In this document: piece by piece, positions 35,945 to 47,035 of the stretch
Layout: each line of letters opens with the position of its first letter
Numbering within the stretch: position 1 is the first letter of the stretch
NCBI GenBank assembly: GCA_036897095.1
Contig: JAYMSP010000048.1
Span: 38,654-102,653 of the forward strand
Direction of reading: 5' to 3'
DNA from: Plantago elongata
Taxonomy: Eukaryota; Streptophyta; Magnoliopsida; Lamiales; Plantaginaceae
DNA: 64,000 nucleotides
Made by a program: the position numbers and the translations under genes
The notes under the pieces: model-generated
Told to the model about the DNA's origin: nothing
The model's input: the letters and a program-made list of their open reading frames with translations, nothing else
The model's database searches: none

Positions 35945-37479
35945 CACTTATGACAGTCTCAGGTATTGTGGGATTTCAAATTGCCAGTGAGGTTAGTTCT
36001 GGTAAGATGACATGGTGTATTTTCACGTGTAGCTATATATGCTTGTTGAATCAGTTTACGTTGTATAAAGCCATCAGTGTTGTAATTTTTGTGAATCGTG
36101 TGGAACACGTCTGGTGGCGTTGTAGCCTGAAGGAGAGCTTGTGGATAGGGGAGTGAGTTCTTGAAGTATATAGTTGATCATTAATTTTTGCGTTTCCATC
36201 CTGATGAAAACATGCTAGTTTAAATCTGGGAAATGAGAAGTTTCATGTTTTGTGGATATGTGGTCATGCTCTTTCGTCTTTACCTTAATGCTGCTCAATT
36301 GTGTCTGTGTTCTGGTTTTTGGAGTTGCACAGATCTCTGGTTTGCACTGCTAAAGATAACCTGTAGCTGGAGATACAATACATAAAATAGGTGGCTTTTT
36401 ATGTGCGAACTTTTGATGGACAGGTATAGGATATGAAATTTACAACTTCATATCATCATGACACAAACACAGACATTATAGTCTGAAAAGAAACACTATC
36501 ATCTGAAGAAGTGTACCTACAGAAATACTCACCCATGAAAATTCGAACGACATCTCTAATCGAGACCACTGCATCGATCTTAAAATTCTTTTATTAACAA
36601 CTCGTAATTCGAAGTTAGAATTTAAGTGAAATATAAAGTGCGAGAAGTGTAATTTACAATCATCAATCGAAAATTATAATAAATTGGTTCAACTACACAT
36701 TTATATTTTCCAATTTACAAACACGTCGACATGTAATATTTTTATATTTTTAAATTGTTTAAGCTATTTCAAGTTTATTAATGTGTAAATTTAGTTTATG
36801 ATTCTAAACAAAATCGAGTTTATCCTTAAATTATTAAAAAACTAGCAAATATTTCCATGGGCCAGTTCAGCCCAATTTATTACTAATTTAATGAAGAGGC
36901 AGAAGAGGAGGAAGAAAGAAGAAAGAGTGTTGTCGTAGAAGAACATACACCTGACCAGCTCTCTGCCCGCCACAACCAGGTCGGAAAAGTCTTCTCCGGC
37001 GACTGCTCTTCATCTGCTCCTTGACAGGTGTGTATGCCAAATTGCTAATTGTCGATCTAATTCAACTCTACTCATTATATTCCTTGCTGATTTCTACTGA
37101 TTTTGGGATTATTTTTATTTCATGTTTATATTAAAGTAATTAACTGAAAAATGAATTGAACCTCTCAGTGGTATAAAAAGTTTTAATAAATTTTAATGTG
37201 AGGGGCCCTAATAGCTCAAAAATTTGTGTTTTAGCCAACGACTTGATCATAGACATAATAGGGTTGAACTCCTCTAACACAGTAGCTTAATTTTGTCATA
37301 GCTTAATCAGGTTCGGGTCATCTTTATCGTTTAGAAAAGAATTAATGGAAATTAACTTAAGTCATGTTTATTCAAATACACTCCTCTAACACAGTCTTCA
37401 CATCGAACTCTAATACGTATGTTAATGTTGGAATTAATTATATTGCATTGGTAGTTTTACTGTCTTCGAAGCAGAAAAT
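35945..37479. other. Intergenic; leader exon of the TFIIIC-like gene
   Basis: It contains the 3' UTR of the U-box gene and AT-rich DNA. A likely 5' leader exon (about 36900-37027) ends in CAG before a GTGTGT donor, with an intron in the leader of the next gene. A B-box-like GGTTCGGGTC near 37310 followed by a TCGTTTAGAAA tail looks like a worn copy of SINE family B. Confidence 0.4.
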
Positions 37480-39211
37480 ATGGGAAAAGAGTCTTTTTCA
37501 CACGAATTGGAAGGACAAGCTGAGGAGGAAGAAGAAGAAGAAGAGTATGTTCTTCTTGACTTGGACAATGTTTCTAAACATATCGACATTCCGCTCAACG
37601 TGCCATACACTCTCTCCGTATGATCTTAATTTCTCACTCGTCTGTATTTCACTGGATTCTAGACCCTTTAATTTTTGCCTGTAATTACCCGTTATCCCGC
37701 GGATTTGTCCGTATCCGGGACAGATGGACCTTTTCTTCATCCATTTAACCGGATGCGGATCGATCCGTATCCGTCTGTTGCCCATCCCTACACTATTGGC
37801 AATGTGACATCCGAGCTATAGCTTTCCTTGTTTTAGTAGTATATTGGAATATTATGATTTTCTTTTTCCCTGCCGGAAACTCTGGCTTGAACTCGGAGCG
37901 TGCAAATCATATATTCGCTGATTTTTGAATTAATAATGCAGGGCCTGGACACACTCAACCCCATTCTGACGATTGATAACAAGATTAAGCTGGTATGTTA
38001 GGACCGGAAATTAGATTTTTTTATGCAGTGCTAGAACAAGAATATTCTTCTAGATTGATATTTTCAGTTTGGAACGAGAGTTGTTGGTGTCTTATTTTTG
38101 CTTCTTTGGTTGGAAAAATGTGAAAGGATTTCATATATTGTTGATACCACTGCATTGATCACACCAGAACATCTAATGCAATAAATGTTATTACCTCCAT
38201 GATTGTTGTTGATATAGGGATCGAACATGGGCTTCCTAGGTTCACTCGTTAAGGATAGATTTTTTGTGAGTGTTCTATTGCCTGTTGAGCTAGAGAAATA
38301 CATGTAGTTGCATTGTAAGGCGAGAAATAATCGTTGTGGATTGCCACTTTGGCCATTAAGCTTAGTTCTCAGTGTATCTAATTCATCATTCTGAGGCAGA
38401 GAGCAGCATGTTGATTATCAGTATTAAAAATCAGAAATGGAATATTCGCTGTATCACAAAATGAATTCGTACCTGCATGTTCTTGGTATTCGATGTTTAT
38501 TTCTTATAGCAAGTTCGCAACCACTATTCTGTATTTTGTGTGGTAGACCAATAATCCTTTACTGTGTTTCCTTTACCAGGTTGGAGAGTATGAAGAAACT
38601 ATAGGAACCTGCCTTTTGTTCAATGAAAGCGGTGAGCACACTTGAATCAGAAATCCCATGTTATCTGCTGTTTTTAGAATATCTATATGCGTGCTTCTAC
38701 ATTTGTTTTGGCCTCTATGAAGCCATCAAATATTCCATTGCGTAGTTAGCATGTTTTCCTGACTCCTGTAGACAGTTAAATTCTAGATAGTGTTAATTGG
38801 GTAATGAACACCATTACCAGAATTATATTCCATGTTCATGTGTGGATACTATTTGCAAATGCTGATATAGTTTGCATTAAGACACTACACTTTGTTCAAC
38901 TTGCCAAAGCAACATGTTCAATTACTTATGTTTATACTGGACGGATAGTTTATGTTTTGTAACAGCCAAATCGTGGTTATACTTATGATGCGTGCTTTCA
39001 TTTTGCAGAGGCGACTCCTGTTGTTCACCAAGAAACAGGACAATCAGATGCCAATCTTTTCTCAGGAGTAGGCATAATAGACCCTCAGCAACCCCCTGAG
39101 AAAACTGTCAAAGGAGTAGCACGTCTCCATAAAATTCTGAAGTTCAATCGAGTTTTGGAAGACTCTACGAATGGAGATGCAAAGCAGCCAGCCAAACCGG
39201 TAATCGACTAG
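37480..39211 (+). CDS. TFIIIC tau55-like subunit (GTF3C6-type)
   Basis: Four exons (37480-37617, 37942-37992, 38580-38631, 39009-39211) give 147 codons plus stop. After an acidic start with a run of eight Glu, the protein reads EYVLLDLDNV and then GLDTLNPILTIDNKIKLVGEYEETIGTCLLF, the core of the TFIIIC tau55/GTF3C6 beta-barrel domain. The C-terminal half (VKGVARLHKILKFNRVLED) matches the plant form. TFIIIC binds the internal A and B boxes of tRNA genes and recruits TFIIIB for RNA polymerase III. The last codons before the stop overlap a possible GT donor (CCG|GTAATC), but the TAG follows five codons later. An exact 58-bp tandem duplication begins two bases after the stop. Confidence 0.85.
38205..38305 (-). 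mobile_element. Possible SINE fragment in an intron of the TFIIIC-like gene
   Basis: On the minus strand, a CTCTAGCTCAACAGGC-like A-box region (about 38300) is followed by GCCCATGTTCGATCCC (about 38220-38235), close to an RNA polymerase III B box. No clear ends or tail. Confidence 0.35.
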
Positions 39212-39212
39212 T

Positions 39213-39328
39213 CATCTGTGTAACTAACCAACGGGTTATGATAGTATACATTGATGTAATGATAACTGTACATCTGTGTAACTAACCAACGGGTTATGAT
39301 AGTATACATTGATGTAATGATAACTGTA
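39213..39328. repeat. Exact tandem duplication, 2 x 58 bp
   Basis: Two identical 58-base units (39213-39270 and 39271-39328) begin CATCTGTGTAACTAACCAAC and end GATAACTGTA. They sit in the 3' UTR of the TFIIIC-like gene. Identity is perfect by eye, so the duplication is recent or an assembly artefact. Confidence 0.95.
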
Positions 39329-39511
39329 CAAGGATCTATTTTAACCTAGAAAACTCAGAACTCTTGACTCAGATTTCTTTGGATGAGAGAGTTCACCCAA
39401 ATTGCATTGGATCTTTAACAAAGCAGCCCGAAAATGCATGCATCTTTCCTTTTCCAATATGTTTCTAAACAAAACAGCCTGGAAATGGACAATAAAGTGC
39501 AGCTTACAGCT

Positions 39512-39600
39512 TAATAACTTAATTGGGATGACACTTCACCTCTAATCAATAAGTCGGGTTCGAATCACCATTTCGTCGTTTAAAAAAATAAAAATAAAAA
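39512..39600 (+). mobile_element. tRNA-like SINE (family B) copy 1
   Basis: Contains ACACTTCACCTCTAATCAAT, then GGTTCGAATC (39557-39566, a B box), then TCACCATTTCGTCGTTT and an A-rich tail. A close relative lies at 46855-46932. The tail and box suggest a truncated SINE. Confidence 0.6.
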
Positions 39601-39840
39601 GTAGCCCGAAAATAGATATATAGTATGTTTAATATTTTATTTGAATTCAGTGAATTATAAATGGACGAACTTATAATGAGTCCATTCGGAACAACATAAA
39701 AACCTCAAATTGACATCCATTTCGCATTAGATCAAAATTATGTTTAACGAGTTGTCTGATCCAATTTGGTTCGATAACGATGTACTCTTCGTAACATTCT
39801 ATAAACAAAACATGATGCGAACTATATCAATCCATGTGTC

Positions 39841-39880
39841 AGCTATATAACACTCTGAGTAGACACGTACATATATAACT
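39841..39880 (+). promoter_or_regulatory. TATA region of the short-chain dehydrogenase gene
   Basis: TATATAA at about 39844-39850 and a second TATATAA-like site near 39872 lie about 200-230 bases before the ATG. ACGTAC and CCACGTAG nearby contain ACGT cores that could act as ABRE-like elements. Inferred from sequence only. Confidence 0.35.
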
Positions 39881-40077
39881 CAGCTCATTTCCATTGCCAC
39901 GTAGATTATCATACTAGCACCGATCATATCACAAACACCTTTGCTAATGAAATTCCCCCTCTATATATATATCACCGTATCAACGTTTAAATCTGTCCCA
40001 CTCCACTTCTCAAACACCCAACTTTTAAAAGCCATCAAATCGCAATTCCAATCAATTTCATCACCAATTAAACATCA

Positions 40078-41336
40078 ATGGCTTCTCGAGATGGTCAGCC
40101 ACACAAGCAAGAGACTCAGCCTGGCAAGGAGCACATCATGGACCCTTCTCCTCAAGCCACTAGCTCTCACTACAAACCAGCCGGCAAGCTAGTGGTACGT
40201 ACGATAATTCAAAATTTCGAACCGTAATATCTTATAGTCATTTCATTTATCTTAATTCGAATCGATGTAAAATGTGATAGTTGATTATTTCGAACTTGTT
40301 GTGCAGGGGAAGGTCGCGCTAGTGACCGGAGGCGATTCCGGGATAGGGCGAGCGGTGTGCATATGTTTTGCGCAAGAAGGTGCGACCGTGGCCTTCACTT
40401 ATGTCAAGGGTCAAGAAGACAAGGACGCGAGCGACACGCTCGCAATGATCAAGGAGGCGAAACATGCCGATGCTAAAAACCCGATGGCAGTTGCGGCCGA
40501 TCTTGGATTCGACGACACTTGTCGGAGGGTCGTGGAGGAAGTTGTTAATAACTTTGGCCGGATCGATATTTTAGTGAATAATGCCGCCGAGCAATATGAG
40601 GCTGGTTCGATCGAGGATATCGATGAGCCGAGGCTTGAACGGGTGTTTCGTACTAATATCTTCTCTTACTTCTTCATGACCAGGTTCAGTTTACTCATCT
40701 TTTAGCTAAGTAACATTTATACCAGCTTAATTAGGTTGGCTTCGAGTCACCTTCACCTTTTTAGAAAGAAAAAAAATACATGCTTAATTAGACTAGCTTA
40801 GAAATTGGATAATAATTGTGGTTGCTGATTAAACATATCACTAAAATTGACCAGAAGTTGGAAAAAAGTCAATCTATGTAATATGGTACCATAATTTGCT
40901 TATATTTTCGATATAAAAACGACTGATTTCTATATAACAAATGTTGGCATTTAGGCATGTTGTGAAGCATATGAAGGAAGGTAGCGCGATAATAAACACA
41001 ACGTCCATCAACGCGTACAAGGGGAACTCAACTTTGCTAGATTACACCTCCACCAAGGGAGCGATAGTCGCGTTTACACGAGGGCTGGCACTGCAACTCA
41101 TAGAGAAAGGTATTCGAGTTAACGGTGTGGCTCCAGGTCCTATATGGACACCGCTGATCCCGGCTTCATTCAACGAAGAGAAAATCAAGATGTTCGGGCA
41201 AGAAGTGCCGATGAAGAGGGCGGGGCAGCCGCATGAGGTTGCGCCGTGTTATGTGTTTTTGGCTTCGAATGCGGACTCGTCTTATATAGCGGGCCAGGTG
41301 CTTCATCCGAACGGTGGGGCGGTTGTCAATGGCTGA
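40078..41336 (+). CDS. Short-chain dehydrogenase, glucose/ribitol dehydrogenase type
   Basis: Three exons (40078-40194, 40307-40683, 40955-41336) give 291 codons plus stop. The start MASRDGQPHKQETQPGKEH and HYKPAGKLVGKVALVTGGDS match the seed/stress glucose and ribitol dehydrogenase homologs (related to Arabidopsis At1g54870, an NADPH-dependent aldehyde reductase). SDR features: cofactor motif TGGDSGIG at residues 46-53, NNAAEQ in place of NNAG, and the triad Ser182, Tyr195 and Lys199 (YTSTK), then PGPIWTPLIP and the conserved end GQVLHPNGGAVVNG. It is likely cytosolic and reduces carbonyls or sugars; the true substrate is unknown. The longer upstream frame is leader sequence. Confidence 0.93.
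40725..40775 (+). mobile_element. Worn SINE family B fragment in an SDR intron
   Basis: GCTTAATTAGGTTGGCTTCG then AGTCACCTTCACC and an A-rich tail resemble the 3' half of the SINE at 39512-39600. Short and degenerate. Confidence 0.35.
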
Positions 41337-42087
41337 GGGGCTTCATCTTGTTGCGACTTTTGAGTTATATGTTACTGGGTACTGTACTTTATTTGAATAA
41401 GGTTTTGCATGTATATATCACTTATCAGTACTATATATATAATATATATTGTTGTTTTGTATATATCTAAATATTTCGTAGAACCGTGTCATGTTATGTA
41501 CTATTATTGTACACCATCGTCTTAAATTTGAGTGATCACTAGTTTTAAATACTGCACGTTAGTAAGCCATGTATAATTAGGTAAAGAGAATGCCAATAAT
41601 GTTATGATGTCATGATTTATGCCATTTTTCTGAATTCACATAATATTCTGAGCTTGAACTTGCATGGTGTAAGATTGAACTAAAGTTTAGAAATTCGGTT
41701 TAAGAATATTTAATTTTTGTTATTTTAGTTCTATATCAATCAGTCCGTAGCATTGTAAGAAAAGACGTAGAGCAAATCATAAATTGTACGTAGCTTGTGG
41801 GGCTGAACTTGAGAAGTCATTATGAAAAACTAGAGTACGAGCTAATTCAGTTCTCCAAATCATGAACAAAGTAGAAACAAACTTTTGAACATTGTGTTTT
41901 ATCTACCATCTATACTTTCAAACATATGTTTGAGGCAATGTGTTACACCCTTTCATATAACATATCAGCTTGAGTTGAGTTAAAATTGCGGAATGTATTT
42001 GTATTAATCACAATTTTCAAATAAATTATTTTCTACTTTAGCACCATGAATAGCACATAGTAAGGTGGCCCTCAGACAAGGCCCCCA
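41337..42087. other. Intergenic between the SDR and cysteine-rich peptide genes
   Basis: Convergent 3' flanks. AT-rich, with an AT-rich run near 41430-41450. No gene recognised. Confidence 0.4.
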
Positions 42088-42300
42088 TTAATGCGTGCTA
42101 CTTAATTGGTCATGAAGTTGTTCACAATAGCCTTGACAGGCAGGCATACACGTCCGGGTAGTCGCCTTTTTAAGCCCCATGCAAACATCCATGCAGTATT
42201 TTGTGCACTCAGGACCGTGTGCTCTGCAACACTTGAACATGATCATCACCATCAACAAGCATAACAGAATCTGACAAGCGACACTTCTCTTCAACGCCAT
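42088..42300 (-). CDS. Small secreted six-cysteine peptide (thionin-like)
   Basis: A 70-codon intronless ORF with a real ATG at 42300. Residues 1-28 are a basic start and hydrophobic core (SVACQILLCLLMVMIMF), a good signal peptide. The mature part has six cysteines in two mirrored blocks, CX3CX3C, ten residues, CX3CX3C (CTKYCMDVC and CMPACQGYC). Paired CX3C motifs are typical of helical-hairpin plant defence peptides; the extra cysteine in each block suggests three disulphides. Plant genomes label similar small proteins thionin-like, but I cannot name the family with certainty. A run of T lies just upstream of the ATG. The role, perhaps defence or signalling, is inferred. Confidence 0.7.
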   Translation of the reverse strand: MALKRSVACQILLCLLMVMIMFKCCRAHGPECTKYCMDVCMGLKKATTRTCMPACQGYCEQLHDQLSSTH

Positions 42301-42622
42301 TCTTGTACAAGTTTTTTTTTTTTTGTCTATTGTATCTGAAGTGTATTTGTCAGCTAAAATGGTAAGATGAAACAGAGTTGTTGATCAGGTTGTGGTTTGG
42401 ATAAATTGTAGTAACAAACTTTACTATTAGCCACTCATCCATATGAGGTTATTGCTATAATTAGTATTGTTAATTAATAACTTTCACTGAGAAAATAGGC
42501 CTCAAACTTTTATAATATAGTTTAATTCGTAGTTAAAATTGAAGGTGGTTGAGCGGAAGTTCTCGGTATGAAAATGAAATATCTGCAGTAGCATGTAAAC
42601 TAAGTGGGAGTTCTATCCCAAT

Positions 42623-45600
42623 CTACTTGGAGAGCAGTTCCTTTGCAACTCTAGTAACATTTTCTTCAGTAAAACCATACTTCTTGAACGTATCCAAATA
42701 AGCACCACTTGCTCCAAACTGCTCCACACCAAGAATCAGACCCTCCTTCCCCACATACTCCCTCCAACCCATAGGCGAACCAGCTTCGACGCTAACACGC
42801 TTTGTCACAGACGATGGCAAGACACGTTCCTTATACGACGAATCCTGATTGTCGAAAAGCCTCCAAGACACAAGCGAAACCACCCTCACTCTCCTCCCTT
42901 CTTTCCTCAAAATACTTGCACTGCCTTCACACAGACAGAGCTCTGATCCCGTGCCAATCAATATAATCTCAGGTAACTGCTTGGTACCCGAATTGTCACT
43001 CACAATATACCCACCCCTTTCAACCTCACCTGCCGAGGTTCCCTCAACATGTGCCGCAACTTTCTGCCTTGACAATGCTATAACGCTAGGCACGTCCCGG
43101 TTGGAAATAGCGACTCTGTATGCTCCAGCTGTCTCATTGCCGTCAGCTGGTCGGAAGAGTAACAAGCGTGGGATGGCACGAAGGCCAGCAAGCTGCTCCA
43201 CAGGTTGGTGTGTTGGCCCGTCTTCGCCTAGTCCGATTGAGTCGTGAGTCATGATGTATATAACCCCGGCATGGCTTAGGGACGATAAGCGGATGGCATT
43301 TTTCATGTAGTCGGAGAAGATTAGGAACGTGGCTGCAAATGGTATCAATCCGCTGCCGTGTAATGCAATGCCATTTGATATTCCCGCCATGGAGTGTTCT
43401 CGGACTCCGTAGCGAATGTTCCGGCCCCACGGAGTACTAGGCTGAAAGTCTTTGTGGTCATGTAAAAGGACTTTGTTGGATGAAGCCAGATCTGCACTTC
43501 CACCAATTAGGCCAGGAAGTACCCTTGCAAGGTGGTTTAAGCACTTCTCGGAGTATCCTCGAGTCGCATCCAGAGCATCTGAGGTAGACCAACCCTGATA
43601 AATCAAAACTTCTCAATGAGACTTGTAATTCGTGCAATCTTCAGGGTTCTATGTACGTCCTAATGATACAATACGATGAACATGTAATGAATGTCGTAGG
43701 TAACTACATGCACCCAAGAATTAGTATATCGGGTGTATGTTTACTGATAAATGAAATGACAAATGCCTTACAAAAATAAGTGTATCTTACCGGTAAGGCA
43801 TCCTCCCATCCTGGAAGCAACCCACCCGCAAGGAGAATCTTGAATTCTGCAGCTTCTTGTGGGTATTTATTTTGATAATAATACAGCTTGGAGTGCCAAT
43901 CCCTCTCTAGTGCTTCTCCGCAATCTGCTTGAACCTGCAACTCCCTGAGATAATATTTTCAGTGTCTTGCTACCCCTGGGGTCATTATCGAATACGGAGT
44001 GAATAGTAATACCTGTAAACCATAGGGATGACATGAAATGGCTCCCGACTCTCCCATTTCACTTTATGCTTCATTTGCTTCTCATCATCTTCCTCAAAAG
44101 TTCCATGGTGAGCTTTTGATGTCCCTTCCTTCTTAGACAATTTGCCGATTAGTGTTTTCACCTGATTCAATAGCTTTATGTTACCAATACAGAAAAGAGA
44201 TTTGATGCTCATAACAGTTACAGAAGTATCTTTCAACAAGCTACTAATCTATGGAGAATCTTGGTGTAAACACCTGATATGTGGAAATTTTAATTAGTCC
44301 TAATCTACTACTGGAATGACCAAACAAGTTACTAGAGAGAACAGGAAAAGAAATAAGCATTAATATGTGAATGAGAAACTTTGTGGAGTATTCGCAAGTT
44401 AATGCCCTTGGCATTATCCAACGTGTCGCCTGATCATATCTTCAGAGAATGGCCTAATGGGTTTGTTTTTCGGTGCACCATATATATAACATTACAATTT
44501 ACCATACCCGTATAAAAGTTGGTTTTTGGGTCTCTTCGTGAGCAGCCAAGAGTGCATTCTTGAATGATCTCATATCTCCATGTGTGTCATCCACAGTTAT
44601 TGTATTCCACCCCAATGCCTTAAATCGTTCTGATATATCCTCAGTGAATGTGATGTCTGTCGGACCGTCAATAGTATTATGGTTATCATCGTAGATTAAT
44701 GTGAGCTTATTGAGCTTCCAGTGAGCAGCTAATGATGAGGCTTCATGGGCTATGCCCTCCATAGCACATCCATCGCCCATAATACAGTATCTGTACAGTA
44801 GAACAACCAGTTATAAATGGCCATACCACCAATGAAAATAGTCATTACTTTGGCTATGAGCTTACGTTCGATGGTCAACAATTGAAACATCAGGCTTGTT
44901 GAACCTAGCAGCTAGGTGAGCTTCTGCAAGAGCAAGGCCAACTGCATTTGCTACACCTTGTCCAAGAGGCCCTGGTGGAAGAAAATAAACCGCTGACTGG
45001 TGGTAAACTTATATATAAACAGATTGAATATCACATTCCAATAAGCACGAAAACATACTGTACAGTAATGAGAATGGTTAAATTGACGTCAAGCTAGTTT
45101 GAGTATGTAGAGTTATCTGTAACCGATCAAAACCAACAGTTCACTATGCTTACTAGAGCTCAGCAGATAATAAATTTGCACCTGTGGTGACTTCGATTCC
45201 TTCTGTCAGCGTGTTCTCTGGGTGACCCGGTGTCCGACTGCCAAGTTTGCACAAGCGCTTTAAGTCTTCAATCTGACATTTAATACATCAACAGATATAG
45301 TGCAGATGTAGCTCAGTTCCATTTTCTTAAAAGAAAGCATACTCAAACTAAACTAGGTGAACCTGTACCTATACATGAAGGGCGATTCCTCAAACATTCC
45401 ATGCTAAGTCATAGATCTCAGAGAAAATACGATACTCATAAGTCATAAAGCCAGGTATTCAAAATCACCTATAACCAAATGCAATTCCTTATTGCACATT
45501 TTACTGAAAATTTCGTTCTTGTGACCTCATAAGCCAAAGCCAGGTATTCAAAATGTGCTAGTCGTTCCATACGCCTTTTAATCACCTAGCTTTGGCTAAC

Positions 45601-46478
45601 AAACAGTCAGGACTTTCAAATTTTTGGGGAGAAATCGCACAAGTTCTTACAATTCTCGGGTTTATTCGATTTTTACCATACTAGTTATCTCGAAAACATA
45701 TCTATGACAAAACTCACTTGACTAGAGACCCAATAATTGCCTGGCCTAGTGTCAATTTTGAATCTTAGCATCCACATCATAAACATTTCTACATTTTGAA
45801 CTCAGATAAGCTCAAATGAACACGACCGAAATTGATTAAAAAGAACTGTAACATAAAGGTTAAATTACATGAGGGCGCCAAATTTAGCTGAAACTTAGTG
45901 TAACAGAAAAGTACAAGTCAAATCCCTAGGGTACAACCGGTTTAAGCGGCAAAAGCATAAAACGAATCTTCTCCAAATTTTACCTGAACAGAGTGAAAGC
46001 CAGCAAGATGAAGGCAAACATACTGAAGCAAACAGCCATGTCCAGCACTAAGCACAAACCTATCCCTGTTAAACCACTTGGGATTCTTGGGGTTATACCT
46101 CATCGCATGCCGGTACAAGAAATACCCGATTTCCGCCATTCCGAGAGCCATTCCAGGATGTCCTGCTTTGGCATTTTGCACAGAATCCACAATCAGCATC
46201 CTTATGTTGTCTACACACCTCTTGTCGACTATTTCTTGGAACTTCTCGTCGTCTTCTTGGTCGTTTTTCATGTCGTAGTCGAGTAAAAAAGCGTTCTTTA
46301 GCTCTTCTTTCCATGATTGCTTGTAGTGGTAGTCTTTGGAGAGTGGGGATTGGGTTAGTGGGAGGCTGTTTGTGCAAGTGAAGGGCTTTGTTATGGAGTG
46401 TTTGGGGTGATTTGGAGATCGGGTTGCTAGGTGGAGGTGGTGAAAGGTTGGTTTGAGGAGAAGAGAAGAGATGGACAT
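42623..46478 (-). CDS. Transketolase, plastid-targeted, divergent form
   Basis: Seven exons (46478-45984, 45272-45182, 44971-44866, 44790-44508, 44161-44013, 43944-43791, 43594-42623) give 749 codons plus stop. Transketolase moves two-carbon units between sugar phosphates in the Calvin cycle and the pentose phosphate pathway, using thiamine diphosphate. Residues 1-45 look like a transit peptide; an acidic insert follows. Catalytic features are intact: KAGHPG (His107), [17 protein letters not shown], the cofactor motif from MGDGCAMEG to [41 protein letters not shown] and SRQK. Many usually invariant stretches differ, however ([18 protein letters not shown] instead of the common GLPMGCAPMGH type; [28 protein letters not shown]). 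It looks like an active but specialised paralog, not the main Calvin-cycle enzyme. Confidence 0.92.
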
Positions 46479-46854
46479 TTTGTATGTATTTTGTATGTTG
46501 TTTTGATTTCAAGATTTGCAGAAGATATATAGTAGCTTGTGCGAAAATGGTGGTATCTTATATTCTTATGTATGCATGTATACGTGTTGTGAAGCAGAAA
46601 GATACGTGGCTTGGAAACACATATAGTAGCTGGAAGTTTTGACTACGAAGGCTCGGTTGTCTCGACTATAAATCCATGCACGGACCGAACTAAATTAAAT
46701 AAAATTTCAATAACATAAATGTAATTGGTAAAGTTATACTAAACGAACTAGATGAGTTTCCAATTGAAGAGGATAAAGTTTTAGATTCGTTCTTAAAAAC
46801 ATTTGAAAATGTTAATTATAATATTAAAATTATTATTTTTGACAATGAAATGCA

Positions 46855-46932
46855 ACTCAGTTAATTAGACACTTCACCCCTAACTAATAATTTAAGGGTT
46901 CGAGTCACCCTTTTGTCGTTTAAAAAAAAAAA
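46855..46932 (+). mobile_element. tRNA-like SINE (family B) copy 2
   Basis: CAACTCAGTTAATTAGACAC, then TTCACCCCTAACTAATAA, GGTTCGAGTC (46897-46906, B box), ACCCTTTTGTCGTTT and an A run. It matches the copy at 39512-39600 over its length and ends in the same TCGTTT plus A tail. Confidence 0.65.
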
Positions 46933-46947
46933 TAGTAAACTGGCATT

Positions 46948-47035
46948 ATTAGTCGAGTAGCAAACTGATATACATCATACCCAAAAATTACGATTTCGAT
47001 TTCTTGAAATAAGTAATTTATTGTATATTAAAGAA
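46948..47035 (+). mobile_element. Degenerate SINE (family A) copy
   Basis: TAGTCGAGTAGCAAACTGA then GATTTCGATTTCTTGAAATA resemble the boxes of the element at 14490, with many changes. It abuts the family B copy. Confidence 0.45.

Noticed and set aside
42623-46478. Horizontal transfer as the source of the divergent transketolase
   Set aside because: It has seven spliceosomal exons, a plant transit peptide and plant-like motifs; paralog divergence is simpler.
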